From Pseudomonas viciae (GTDB taxonomy: Bacteria; Pseudomonadota; Gammaproteobacteria; Pseudomonadales; Pseudomonadaceae), in contig NZ_CP035088.1 in NCBI RefSeq assembly GCF_004786035.1, forward strand, positions 3,260,001-3,324,000: a DNA stretch of 64,000 nucleotides, written 5' to 3'. Positions 1 to 8,000 of this stretch are shown in pieces (the first letter of the stretch is position 1; each line of letters opens with the position of its first letter). The notes under the pieces were generated by a model. That model worked only from the letters and a program-made list of their open reading frames with translations, had not been told where the DNA came from and made no database searches. The translations under genes and the position numbers were made by a program.

Positions 1-1
1 A

Positions 2-1090
2 AAACTGGTCACAAGATGGACAACCAGCAGCCCACCACTCATACCTCCCCGAGTCGATCTTCCTCTAGCCATAACTCAGCAGCTTGCGTCGCGCGGCGAA
101 TACACTAGCCGCTTCGACCCCTTCGTTCTGGCAGTCGAGCACGAGGCATTGAATAGAGGCAAACTCTCCGCGCCGCCTGACGGGGGGCGCGCTAAGTTTG
201 TGCGTTTCAACCATCTTGATGATGACCTTGCGCCAAAAGGGGCGAACGCTAAGGCCAAACAGGAAGCCGAAACCCAGCACTTGATGAAAAAGCTTGGCAT
301 GGCAGATCTGGGTTTAATCCGCGAATTTGACCTGTGCCGATTCACCCATGGGTATACGCGTGTTTCCGCCACTCCGATATTGAACAAGCGCAACAAGGAT
401 GTCCCCGTTCGATTGAAGCTCTTTGAGCCGTTGAATAATGGCAAACGCCCTATTTATGTCATGACCCAAGCTAACGAAGCACTCTATGTGCGCCTCGACC
501 CCGAGGTTGTTTATAAATGGTTGCAGGCCATCGGGGTTTCAGATTTGCCCCAGTGGGACAGCAGCAGCCCCGTCAAACTGGGCGGAAAGCTGCTGGAGGT
601 GGTAGAACCTTTTGGTCGCTATTTCTCCCTTCTCAAAGAAGGGGATGCCACCACGTACCGCTACGTGTACACCCTCTTGCACACCTACGCACATGCACTT
701 ATGAAAAACGTGGCTGAGCTGTCAGGATTGGATCTAGGGTCCATGGGGGAGTACATCTTTCCTCTCGATCTCGCATTTGTAGTCTATCGAAACGGAACCA
801 CGATGGACTTGGGTAATTTGTCATCGTTGTGGCGGAACGAAAACAATCTATTCCTAAGACGTTTCCTAGATGCCTCAATCCATCGCTGCAACTCTGGTCG
901 GCTTTGCGACGCAGCGGGAGGCGCCTGTCCTGACTGCATCATGATTCCGGAAACGTCGTGCGTTGCACAAAATCAGCTACTGTCACGTGCCGTACTGAAG
1001 GGTGGTCCTCCACCTCGCGAAGATGGGACGCACAAGGGACAGCACATCCGCGGTTTTCTCGAGATGACTAACGAACACAATGAAAGTTGA
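2..1090 (+). CDS. DUF1998/DrmB-like protein, C-terminal part (5' end outside window)
   Basis: The reading frame is open from the first bases of the window, so the start codon lies to the left; an internal TTG at 149 is not a convincing start. The visible part ends in a cysteine cluster (residues CNSGRLC, GGACPDC and SCVAQN in order, about 870-985) followed by an LSR..LKGG motif. This arrangement, after a helical LLHTYAHAL stretch, is typical of the DUF1998 domain found in DrmB of DISARM and in some helicase-associated defence proteins. The cysteines probably bind zinc. The stop codon overlaps the next gene by 11 bases, so the two are translationally coupled. Family assignment is inferred from the motif; the missing N-terminus prevents a firm DrmB call. 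Confidence 0.6.
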   Translation, partial: KLVTRWTTSSPPLIPPRVDLPLAITQQLASRGEYTSRFDPFVLAVEHEALNRGKLSAPPDGGRAKFVRFNHLDDDLAPKGANAKAKQEAETQHLMKKLGMADLGLIREFDLCRFTHGYTRVSATPILNKRNKDVPVRLKLFEPLNNGKRPIYVMTQANEALYVRLDPEVVYKWLQAIGVSDLPQWDSSSPVKLGGKLLEVVEPFGRYFSLLKEGDATTYRYVYTLLHTYAHALMKNVAELSGLDLGSMGEYIFPLDLAFVVYRNGTTMDLGNLSSLWRNENNLFLRRFLDASIHRCNSGRLCDAAGGACPDCIMIPETSCVAQNQLLSRAVLKGGPPPREDGTHKGQHIRGFLEMTNEHNES

Positions 1091-2237
1091 ATTACTCCAC
1101 GCCTTTAATTTACTCACCCCACATTGCGATGTCAGCGCCGCCTTATGTGAGGCCGCAGGTCAAGGCGCGCTAGATGTACCCTTGGATATTCATTCCATTT
1201 GTACTCGTGTGGGACTTCCGCAGGCACGAGCTGCGGCGGTAGAGCGGACGTTGATGATAGGTCAAACGTGCACTTTGTTCGTGCAGTCAACACCACACAA
1301 ATGGCAAGTGGGTGATCGTGTTCTTGCGTTGGAGTTAGCTCCTTTTTTACACGGCGCCCGACTTTATCGAATACATGTCAGTCATGCTGGTGATCAATCG
1401 CCAACCCGCATACAGCAGATGGTTATGACGGGGATTCCCGCTCCTAGTAATTCAGAAATAGAAACGGAGTCTGAAAACACGAACGAGTTGGACTTCACTT
1501 CAGGGCTCGACCGCATTGGTCCATCGCACGGTCCTATGGACGCAGCTGAGGTTCGCCGGCGTGCGGTGGTAAAAGTGCGAGAGGATCTTCCGGCGCTGGC
1601 CGTTGAGCACCCACTTACCTTGATGGCACTGCATGCGGATATCGAGCGGGTCTCGCTGCAGCAAATGATCGACTCATACCGCGACATGCTTGCTCAAGAA
1701 CTAAGCGAGAACATATGGCAGAAATTCTTCGATCAGAATATTTTTATACTGACGATGTTGTTTTGTGGGCCCGTTCACTTGGTAAGCGGTCAGTTTCATG
1801 CTCAGCCCAGTGGAATCAGAGGGACAGGAGCCCAAATAGGTGACTATCTTTTTCGAGGCGCCGGTCAGGTTCTGTCAATTGTCGAGATCAAAAGGCCCTC
1901 TACCGCTCTGGTACAGAAAAGAGAGTACCGCCGTGGCGGCGGAGTTCATGCCCCAGACTCAGAGTTAAGCGGGGCAGTCAGTCAGGTGTTGTATCAACGC
2001 CACTCGCTACAGACGGCGTGGGGGATTCATCGTGATGATGAGGCTCTTGCAGACTCTCGGCCGGACAATACCCGTTGTGTGGTAATCGCCGGAACCCTCC
2101 CCGTCGAGTCAAAGCTACTACGCTCGTTTGAGACTTTTAGATGTTCCTACAAGGATGTTGAAATAATCACCTTTGATGAGCTTCTGCGAAAGTTGGAGCT
2201 TTTTCTTACGCATTTGGCTGCTGAAGAGCCTTCTTAG
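1080..2237 (+). CDS. Shedu-like DUF4263 nuclease-domain protein
   Basis: This 385-residue protein has a C-terminal half resembling the SduA/DUF4263 PD-(D/E)xK nuclease. E210 and W213 sit in an ENIWQKFF helix, D255 is in GDYLF, the VEIK motif is at 268-271, and a glutamine follows at 302 (SQVLYQ) after a YRRGG segment. In the family these acidic residues and the lysine form the metal-binding nuclease site. The N-terminal 150 residues have no recognised domain and end in a Ser/Glu-rich linker. The gene starts inside the upstream DUF1998-like gene (11-base overlap), which suggests they act as one defence module. Shedu itself is usually a single-gene system, so this pairing is unusual. The nuclease assignment is fairly strong, the role inferred. 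Confidence 0.65.
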   Translation: MKVELLHAFNLLTPHCDVSAALCEAAGQGALDVPLDIHSICTRVGLPQARAAAVERTLMIGQTCTLFVQSTPHKWQVGDRVLALELAPFLHGARLYRIHVSHAGDQSPTRIQQMVMTGIPAPSNSEIETESENTNELDFTSGLDRIGPSHGPMDAAEVRRRAVVKVREDLPALAVEHPLTLMALHADIERVSLQQMIDSYRDMLAQELSENIWQKFFDQNIFILTMLFCGPVHLVSGQFHAQPSGIRGTGAQIGDYLFRGAGQVLSIVEIKRPSTALVQKREYRRGGGVHAPDSELSGAVSQVLYQRHSLQTAWGIHRDDEALADSRPDNTRCVVIAGTLPVESKLLRSFETFRCSYKDVEIITFDELLRKLELFLTHLAAEEPS

Positions 2238-2455
2238 GCGATATTTTGAACGCTGCAATCACGTGGCTTTAGAAGCAAATGGCATTAGTTGTAATAAAAA
2301 ATGGACTTGAAGCGCTCCCAAGCCCTGATAGGACTGTCCCCGAGTCCGATGACTGAAGCTTCAGGTTACAACAGAGGCAAGGCCTCAGAAATTGATCGCT
2401 GCAATGGAAATCTAGATAATCCTCGCCAAAGGCGAACAGAATGAAGGCTCACTGA

Positions 2456-3349
2456 ATGGATACGGTCGATGGTAATTTTGATTTCAAAAGCTCGACCTAC
2501 TCAGAAGTCGCCCAGCTAGTGGACGTGGCGGAACGCGCTATTCTTGAGAGAGGTATCCGGTTCACCCCCCAAAGCGTCCTGCACAAGCTGTTTGCCGATG
2601 CTCGAAAGTTAGATAGGGATTGGCGCGACTCAAGCAGATCCCCAAGTCTCGTTACCGGCATAAACTCCGTTTATGCAGAGAAAATTGCCAGGATTGTCAC
2701 TGATTTGATTGACGCACCCGGGGTTGAGGAAGCGCTCCAGCGCATCGCAGGCAGCGACATAAATCTATCCCACCGCCTTAAGTCACAGGGCAAGGATGCC
2801 CTATGGGAACTCAGCTTGCTGACGACCCTTCTGCGAAAGCAGATCAGTGCAGAGCTTGTGGATCCACCAGATATAGTTGTTGAACTCCAAATGGGTTCGT
2901 ACGCGATTGCCTGCAAGAAAATCTATGAGCTCAAAAGCCTGTTTTCTAGACTGCGGGACGGCGCCAAGCAGATCAGCAAATCGGGCAGCCCTGGCGTCAT
3001 TGCCTTGAATATTGACGACCTCCTGCCTGGCGACCACATACTAACTTCCCAAAGTCCAAAGGTCGCTCTCGATATCTTGTCGCGCGAGACCAAGAGATTC
3101 TTCCAGCAAAACTTCGCCGCTTTTGACAGGATCAAAGAGAAAAGCTGCCTTGATGGGGTGCTTATCTCTGCCTCAACAATTTCCGACATATCCGAGACAA
3201 GTACGCGTTTGAATATGACTACGTCATTTAATTTTTATCCGTTCCGCAATGAGGGGATGGAGGGGGATCGGTTCTTAGAACTCATCAGAAAACTCTCGCC
3301 CACGGGAGTCATTGAGAAGTATACCGGCCGGGTGATCATCCATCAGTGA
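2456..3349 (+). CDS. hypothetical protein with PD-(D/E)xK-like core
   Basis: This 297-residue protein is not recognised by name. Its central part has the spacing of a restriction-endonuclease-like fold: E118 in a helix (LWELSLL), then PDIVVEL at 138-144 (D139), then a strand ending in ACKK (lysines 154-155), then a helix with Q172 (AKQIS), then a hydrophobic strand. Proteins of this pattern in defence islands usually cut or bind nucleic acid. The gene stands 218 bases after the Shedu-like gene on the same strand and could belong to the same transcript. Nuclease activity is inference; a non-catalytic recognition role is possible. Confidence 0.5.
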   Translation: MDTVDGNFDFKSSTYSEVAQLVDVAERAILERGIRFTPQSVLHKLFADARKLDRDWRDSSRSPSLVTGINSVYAEKIARIVTDLIDAPGVEEALQRIAGSDINLSHRLKSQGKDALWELSLLTTLLRKQISAELVDPPDIVVELQMGSYAIACKKIYELKSLFSRLRDGAKQISKSGSPGVIALNIDDLLPGDHILTSQSPKVALDILSRETKRFFQQNFAAFDRIKEKSCLDGVLISASTISDISETSTRLNMTTSFNFYPFRNEGMEGDRFLELIRKLSPTGVIEKYTGRVIIHQ

Positions 3350-3415
3350 CACGGCCCGGATGAGTAAAGTACCAGCCTTGCTGCGCATCACGGAATCACC
3401 TCTCGATGCGAATAA

Positions 3416-3631
3416 CCTATCACTGAATCTTCCGCGGCTACCGAGGGAACCTTTGCTGCGTTCATCATGGACCAGGCCCCCCTTCGCCCTGCCAATATCT
3501 GTAACTACCAGGTCACCGTCGATGAGATCGAGCAGCGATCCGGCTCGAAGGTTTTGACCATGCTATCGGACGCGGATCAAGCTGCATTGAAGCCGGTGCG
3601 CGGCCAACTTGTAAGAGACATTTTTTGCTGA
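3416..3631 (+). pseudogene. C-terminal remnant of a NucA-type DNA/RNA non-specific endonuclease
   Basis: This frame, preceded by a stop at 3413-3415 and with no start codon, encodes about 71 residues containing FAAFIMDQ, then a cysteine and the sequence YQVTVDEIEQRSG, before a stop. In the DNA/RNA non-specific endonuclease family (NUC domain) the strand ending in AFI.DQ and the VxxIExxSG helix form the last part of the domain. The catalytic DRGH region and everything upstream are missing, so this is a relic. It is strong evidence of past rearrangement in this island. Confidence 0.6.
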
Positions 3632-3662
3632 TTGATTTACGTATTATCTGTGGAGAAAGGAA

Positions 3663-4682
3663 ATGAACTCAAAAAGAAGTAAAAACACTGAAAACCTTAT
3701 AAAAAAAACAGAAAACAGCTTAATCACTATCGCCCAGCTAATCCCTGGCTTAAAAGACGCCGCAAATATAGCCAAAAAAATTATTGAAATCCAGGAAAAA
3801 AGAAAAGAAGATAGGATAGAGTTATTCTGTAAAAAGCTAATCGAAGGAAGCCTTACAGCTGGGGAGATAAACAACAAAGATAATCCAGGATATGAAATAG
3901 AATTTGGGGATCTGCTACAAGCCTGCATGAACGACAGCGACAGCAGCAAATCCACTCTCTATGCTCAACTGACGATCGCTCTACGTTTCGGCGACCTTGA
4001 CAAAGAAAAGCGTCGCCACTTCGTGCTTTCCTTAAAGCAGCTTTCATTTGAGGATCTTGAGCTCTTGAGAGAATCATTTATAGTCTCATCCCACGAGATC
4101 ATACCTAAAGCCGGAAATGCCATTTTATCTCAGAGCGACGTATTCAATCCAAAAAATCTCTCGTCAATTCGAGCACTCTCAATCAGCACTCTGACCCAAC
4201 TTGGCGCAGTATCCAAACAAGGAATAACTGAACTCGGAAAAGAGTTTATAAAATCAATCTATCAGCGAGAATCACTAACCCCTGACTCAATGAGGTTAAA
4301 GGTCTGGCAAAAGCCATACATCGCTATACTGACAGATCCTACAAAAAACGAAGAGCACGACTTGATAGTTAACGAACTAAAAAAATTAAGAGTGCGCTGC
4401 GTAAAACTCAACATCGCAGAATTTTCACCCCAAAAGCAGAACTTAAACCAATACAAAGCCATAATACTTTCAGGAAACTACAAGGATTTGCTTTATTCAC
4501 GATCTCAGGACGTGATAAAACACGTCGAGGACAATGCCTACAAATACATTTCTCTCGGGCATAATCTGCCAAGTCAAAAATCAATCGCCCTACGAAAGTT
4601 CTTTTCTGAAGCAGAAGGCGCGGCTGAAAAATCTCTAAAAATTGCAAAGGAGTTCGAATTCATTACCGACACTCCTCAATGA
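3663..4682 (+). CDS. AT-rich gene of unknown function, candidate defence protein
   Basis: This 339-residue protein was not recognised. The start has a good ribosome site (GGAGAAAGGAA just upstream). The N-terminal 75 residues are lysine-rich and helical, with a possible amphipathic helix around residues 20-45 (IAQLIPGLKDAANIAKKI). Residues 75-210 are helical. The last third (about 215-310) alternates hydrophobic strands and helices, beginning YIAILTDP and including YKAIILSG and YKYISLGHN, like a small Rossmann-type domain. Codon use and base composition are much more AT-rich than the flanks, which points to recent transfer. It is convergent with the large STAND gene downstream. A sensing or effector role in phage defence is only a contextual guess. 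Confidence 0.55.
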   Translation: MNSKRSKNTENLIKKTENSLITIAQLIPGLKDAANIAKKIIEIQEKRKEDRIELFCKKLIEGSLTAGEINNKDNPGYEIEFGDLLQACMNDSDSSKSTLYAQLTIALRFGDLDKEKRRHFVLSLKQLSFEDLELLRESFIVSSHEIIPKAGNAILSQSDVFNPKNLSSIRALSISTLTQLGAVSKQGITELGKEFIKSIYQRESLTPDSMRLKVWQKPYIAILTDPTKNEEHDLIVNELKKLRVRCVKLNIAEFSPQKQNLNQYKAIILSGNYKDLLYSRSQDVIKHVEDNAYKYISLGHNLPSQKSIALRKFFSEAEGAAEKSLKIAKEFEFITDTPQ

Positions 4683-5033
4683 AAAAAACCAGAAAAAAAC
4701 CATATATAAATACGTTACAAGCTATCCATAACCACCACAAAAATTGTAAAGACTCAGGCAAATTACACCTTCAAAGATTGATCAGCCCGCGCCGTGAAAC
4801 TGCAACTCATCACCGACCGGTACATACCCTTCTCAGGGCTTAACGGGACGCTGGCTGCACGCAGCGTTCCCTTGAGCCCTGGCTGATTGGCCTGGCCCAG
4901 CATGCACCTTGAAAACGCGGCTACCGAAATCACAACTCCGACTTCAACCCTCGTCCGAAATTTCGGACGAGGGCTAACTCATTCAGAACTGCTGAAACTC
5001 GATTAGTCGCAGCTCAGCCACATTAGACGGCTA
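4683..5033. other. intergenic region between convergent genes
   Basis: About 350 bases without a gene, AT-rich at the left and GC-rich at the right. It contains an imperfect hairpin around 4845-4875 and the perfect 26-base palindrome listed separately. No further coding potential was seen. Confidence 0.6.
4948..4973. terminator. perfect 26-base palindrome, likely bidirectional terminator
   Basis: Two 13-base arms (CCCTCGTCCGAAA and its exact complement) meet with no spacer. The element lies between the ends of two convergent genes, where a hairpin of this kind often ends transcription from both sides. A dyad this perfect could also be a protein-binding or recombination site. Confidence 0.45.
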
Positions 5034-8000
5034 TCAACGCATCAAGTCAGGCAACTCATAAAGCAGTTTCATCGCTTCGGGCCAGCCCGCATTCGAGAAC
5101 ATATCCAAGACCTCTACCAAAGACCTGCGTCGTTGGGAGTCTTCAAAAATATCGCGATAATCTGCCAGTAACCCGCGGATAATCCCCACGATCACTTCCG
5201 TTGCGAGACTTTCATACTGGTATCCCCGCAATGCTGCTGGCCCAACCAACAGACAAGCCACCTTGTCAAAGACGAGTTCCGGCGCCGCATCCATCAAGAA
5301 CTCATAGAGTTGGACAAGATGGTGAATAGTCGACGGATCTCCGACATGAGCAATCTCGTCAAGCTGTAGCTCGTACTCAGCAAGAAAGCGCCCCATACTC
5401 GAAGCTGATGTGAGACCTGCCTCATTTCGCTTGTCTTCGCTTTTGAAAGCTCCAGACCCGAAATAGAGCTGGTTGCAGCAGTGCTCAAGCAAGCGGGAGG
5501 ATGATTGGTAAAGCTGCTCGTTTGGTGATCGTAACGCCGGAAAAGTCGCATCATCCCTGAGAATCGCGGCTGCACGGGTCATTGCCTGCGATGCTGCGTT
5601 GACAACCTTGGACAGAACCCTGTGAGCTCTATCCTGTACGCGGCTGTCTACTTCGGAGGCATCCTCCTGATAGCGCGAAAAAAGCGCCTTTCGCAAATTC
5701 GAAACCACAGCCCTTAATCGTGAAAATCCGCCTGTTGGGTCTTGAAGCCATTCATCGATGTAAGCACCCGAGCGAGCCTTGGCATGCGTCAGAAACAATC
5801 CGATAGTCACAACGCCAATGGCTTCATCAAGCTCTCGCTCGTTACTAGCCTGCTCGTGCGCGCAGGCCGGAAAGCGATCAACTAGACAACTCAGTATTTC
5901 TTCGCCCCTATCGCCATCAGCGACTGCAACACGACCGAATGCATTTGAGACAAACAACTCCATCACCGTGACGTCAGACTCTTCGCTAGCCACACGAAGC
6001 ATCAAGGTCCACATGAGTTCTCTATCCACATCCCACAGGACGTTGAGTGAATCAGATATCTGGCTTCTGACAGAAGGTACGGCATCGCTAAGCATACTAC
6101 TCAAGAGACTCAGTAACCGTGGACTTGTGGATCCCCATCGCCGAACCAAACTCATCAGCGACCTGGCCACATAGACGCGCACATCCAGACGGTTCCAGGA
6201 CACAAATCCACTATCAGACTCCTGCTCAGCCATTGGCTCTGGATAGGCGCTTACCGCTAAGCGCTCCAACAGCCCGATAAGCTCAGCGAGATCCGGATGA
6301 TCAGAGTGCGAAGGGTCGTAAAACGCTGAGTCCGAGATGGACTCCAGAGCATTACTGATTGTTCCCCAAGCAACGTGCAAAACCTCTTCATTAAGCGTCG
6401 GCTCAGGGCCTCCGACCAAACTGAGTATTGTCTTCAATTCATCCCAAAGCTCAGTCACCGTTTCTAATGTATTTACCTCAGCACTCTGCCTCATGATCTC
6501 TTCAAGGTGATGAGCAACTGCGATTGTTTGTTGATCAGCTTCGGAGCTAACCTCACCACCTGGACTTTCGTCCTCTAGAGGACTCCACGATGTCGAAATA
6601 TGAATAAACGGTTTGTTTCCGGTGATGCGCCCGCTTTCTTCAAGATGCGCCTTCAGCGTCCTGAACGCCTCAGTGGTAAAAGCATCAGCTGGCAACACCG
6701 AGAGCAATCTTGCTATCCAGTACCTAACCCGATCGAACTCGTCATCCGAGTAAGCGTTTTGGCAAAGTCGCGTTTCGAATTCTGTTCGCTCCTCAATGGA
6801 GCGTTGCGGATAGACGGAGGCCAGGTAAGTTGCCGTATCACGGGCTAGATCGCAGATCTTTTCAGCCGATAGATTTGATGCAATAGGCCACAACACATCG
6901 TCCACAACACCTGGACGGTCTGCTGCAATCCCGAGCACACGTGCCCAAGCTGAGGCCGCAGACGCCTCATTGAGCAGAGCCTGAATGACCTGTCGAAACG
7001 CCTCCGGTGAGCACTCTCCCAGGAAATGAGCGAAGCAGGAAAGCACAGTGTTATCAGGATGACACCTAGAATTCACTTCTGCTTTGCGCCAAGCGCTGTA
7101 AGAGAGCCCATCTTCAACAATGCAAACAGTGCCACGTTCAGTCTCGAGGACGTGCCGTGCTCGATTTTTGGTCGTCCCCGACTTGTTCGCACCAATACCC
7201 ATTGCCGCAGCACTCACAGCACGAGTCGCGTGATAAGGCGCAACGACAAAGAAATCGGGAAGTGCCTGCTCAAGGCACCAGCGACTGTGTTCATAGTCCT
7301 GACGACGGTTCGAAAGCAGAGGCAAGATCTGACTTGATTGCCCCCCTAAGAAACTGTCGCCTTCACTAGGAGCCGCACGGCCAAAGAGCACGGAGTAGAT
7401 TGAAACGGCGAACAGAGGGTCAGCCGGAATAATAAACCCCACGCCTTTCGCCAAGCGTGGCGCTTCCTCATGAGCGTGCGCTGAGAACCGCGGTTCAAGC
7501 AGTACCTGCTCCAGCAACTGGCGGGACTCAGCGGGGTTACTCGCAAATGATCGTGCAACAAAGCCAATAGCCATGGGTGCCAAAACACTTACCGGCGAAT
7601 CGGTCATCCAGGTCATGGTGAGCAATCCTCTCGCCGCATCTCCAAAATCCGACGAGAACTCGCTCTTTTCAAAATTTGCTTTGTTCTGCAACGACGAGAG
7701 GAGGATGCGTATTCCATCAGCATACTCAGGTTTGCGCGTAGCTGCTGCCGCCTGCGCAACTCTTGCCCAGGCAGCCGTAACGGAACCGATGGCGTCCCCC
7801 ATCTCATCGATGCAGATACTCGCGTACCGTGAAACCCTCGAAAGCAGTAGCTTTCCTTGGGCTGTCTCCCTTCGTCCTCCAATCAGAGCACACAATGCTT
7901 GTGTATCGCTCGCCGCCTCGACACGTTCTGCTGTGGCACGCAGTGCGATATTTGCAACGATTGGATCAAGACCTGTTGCCAGGAGGAAATCAGCGATCAA

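Noticed and set aside
2..2237. A complete DISARM or complete Shedu system
   Set aside because: Only the C-terminal part of a DUF1998-like protein is visible and no DrmA, DrmC or methyltransferase lies in the window; Shedu is usually a single gene. The label was therefore kept open.
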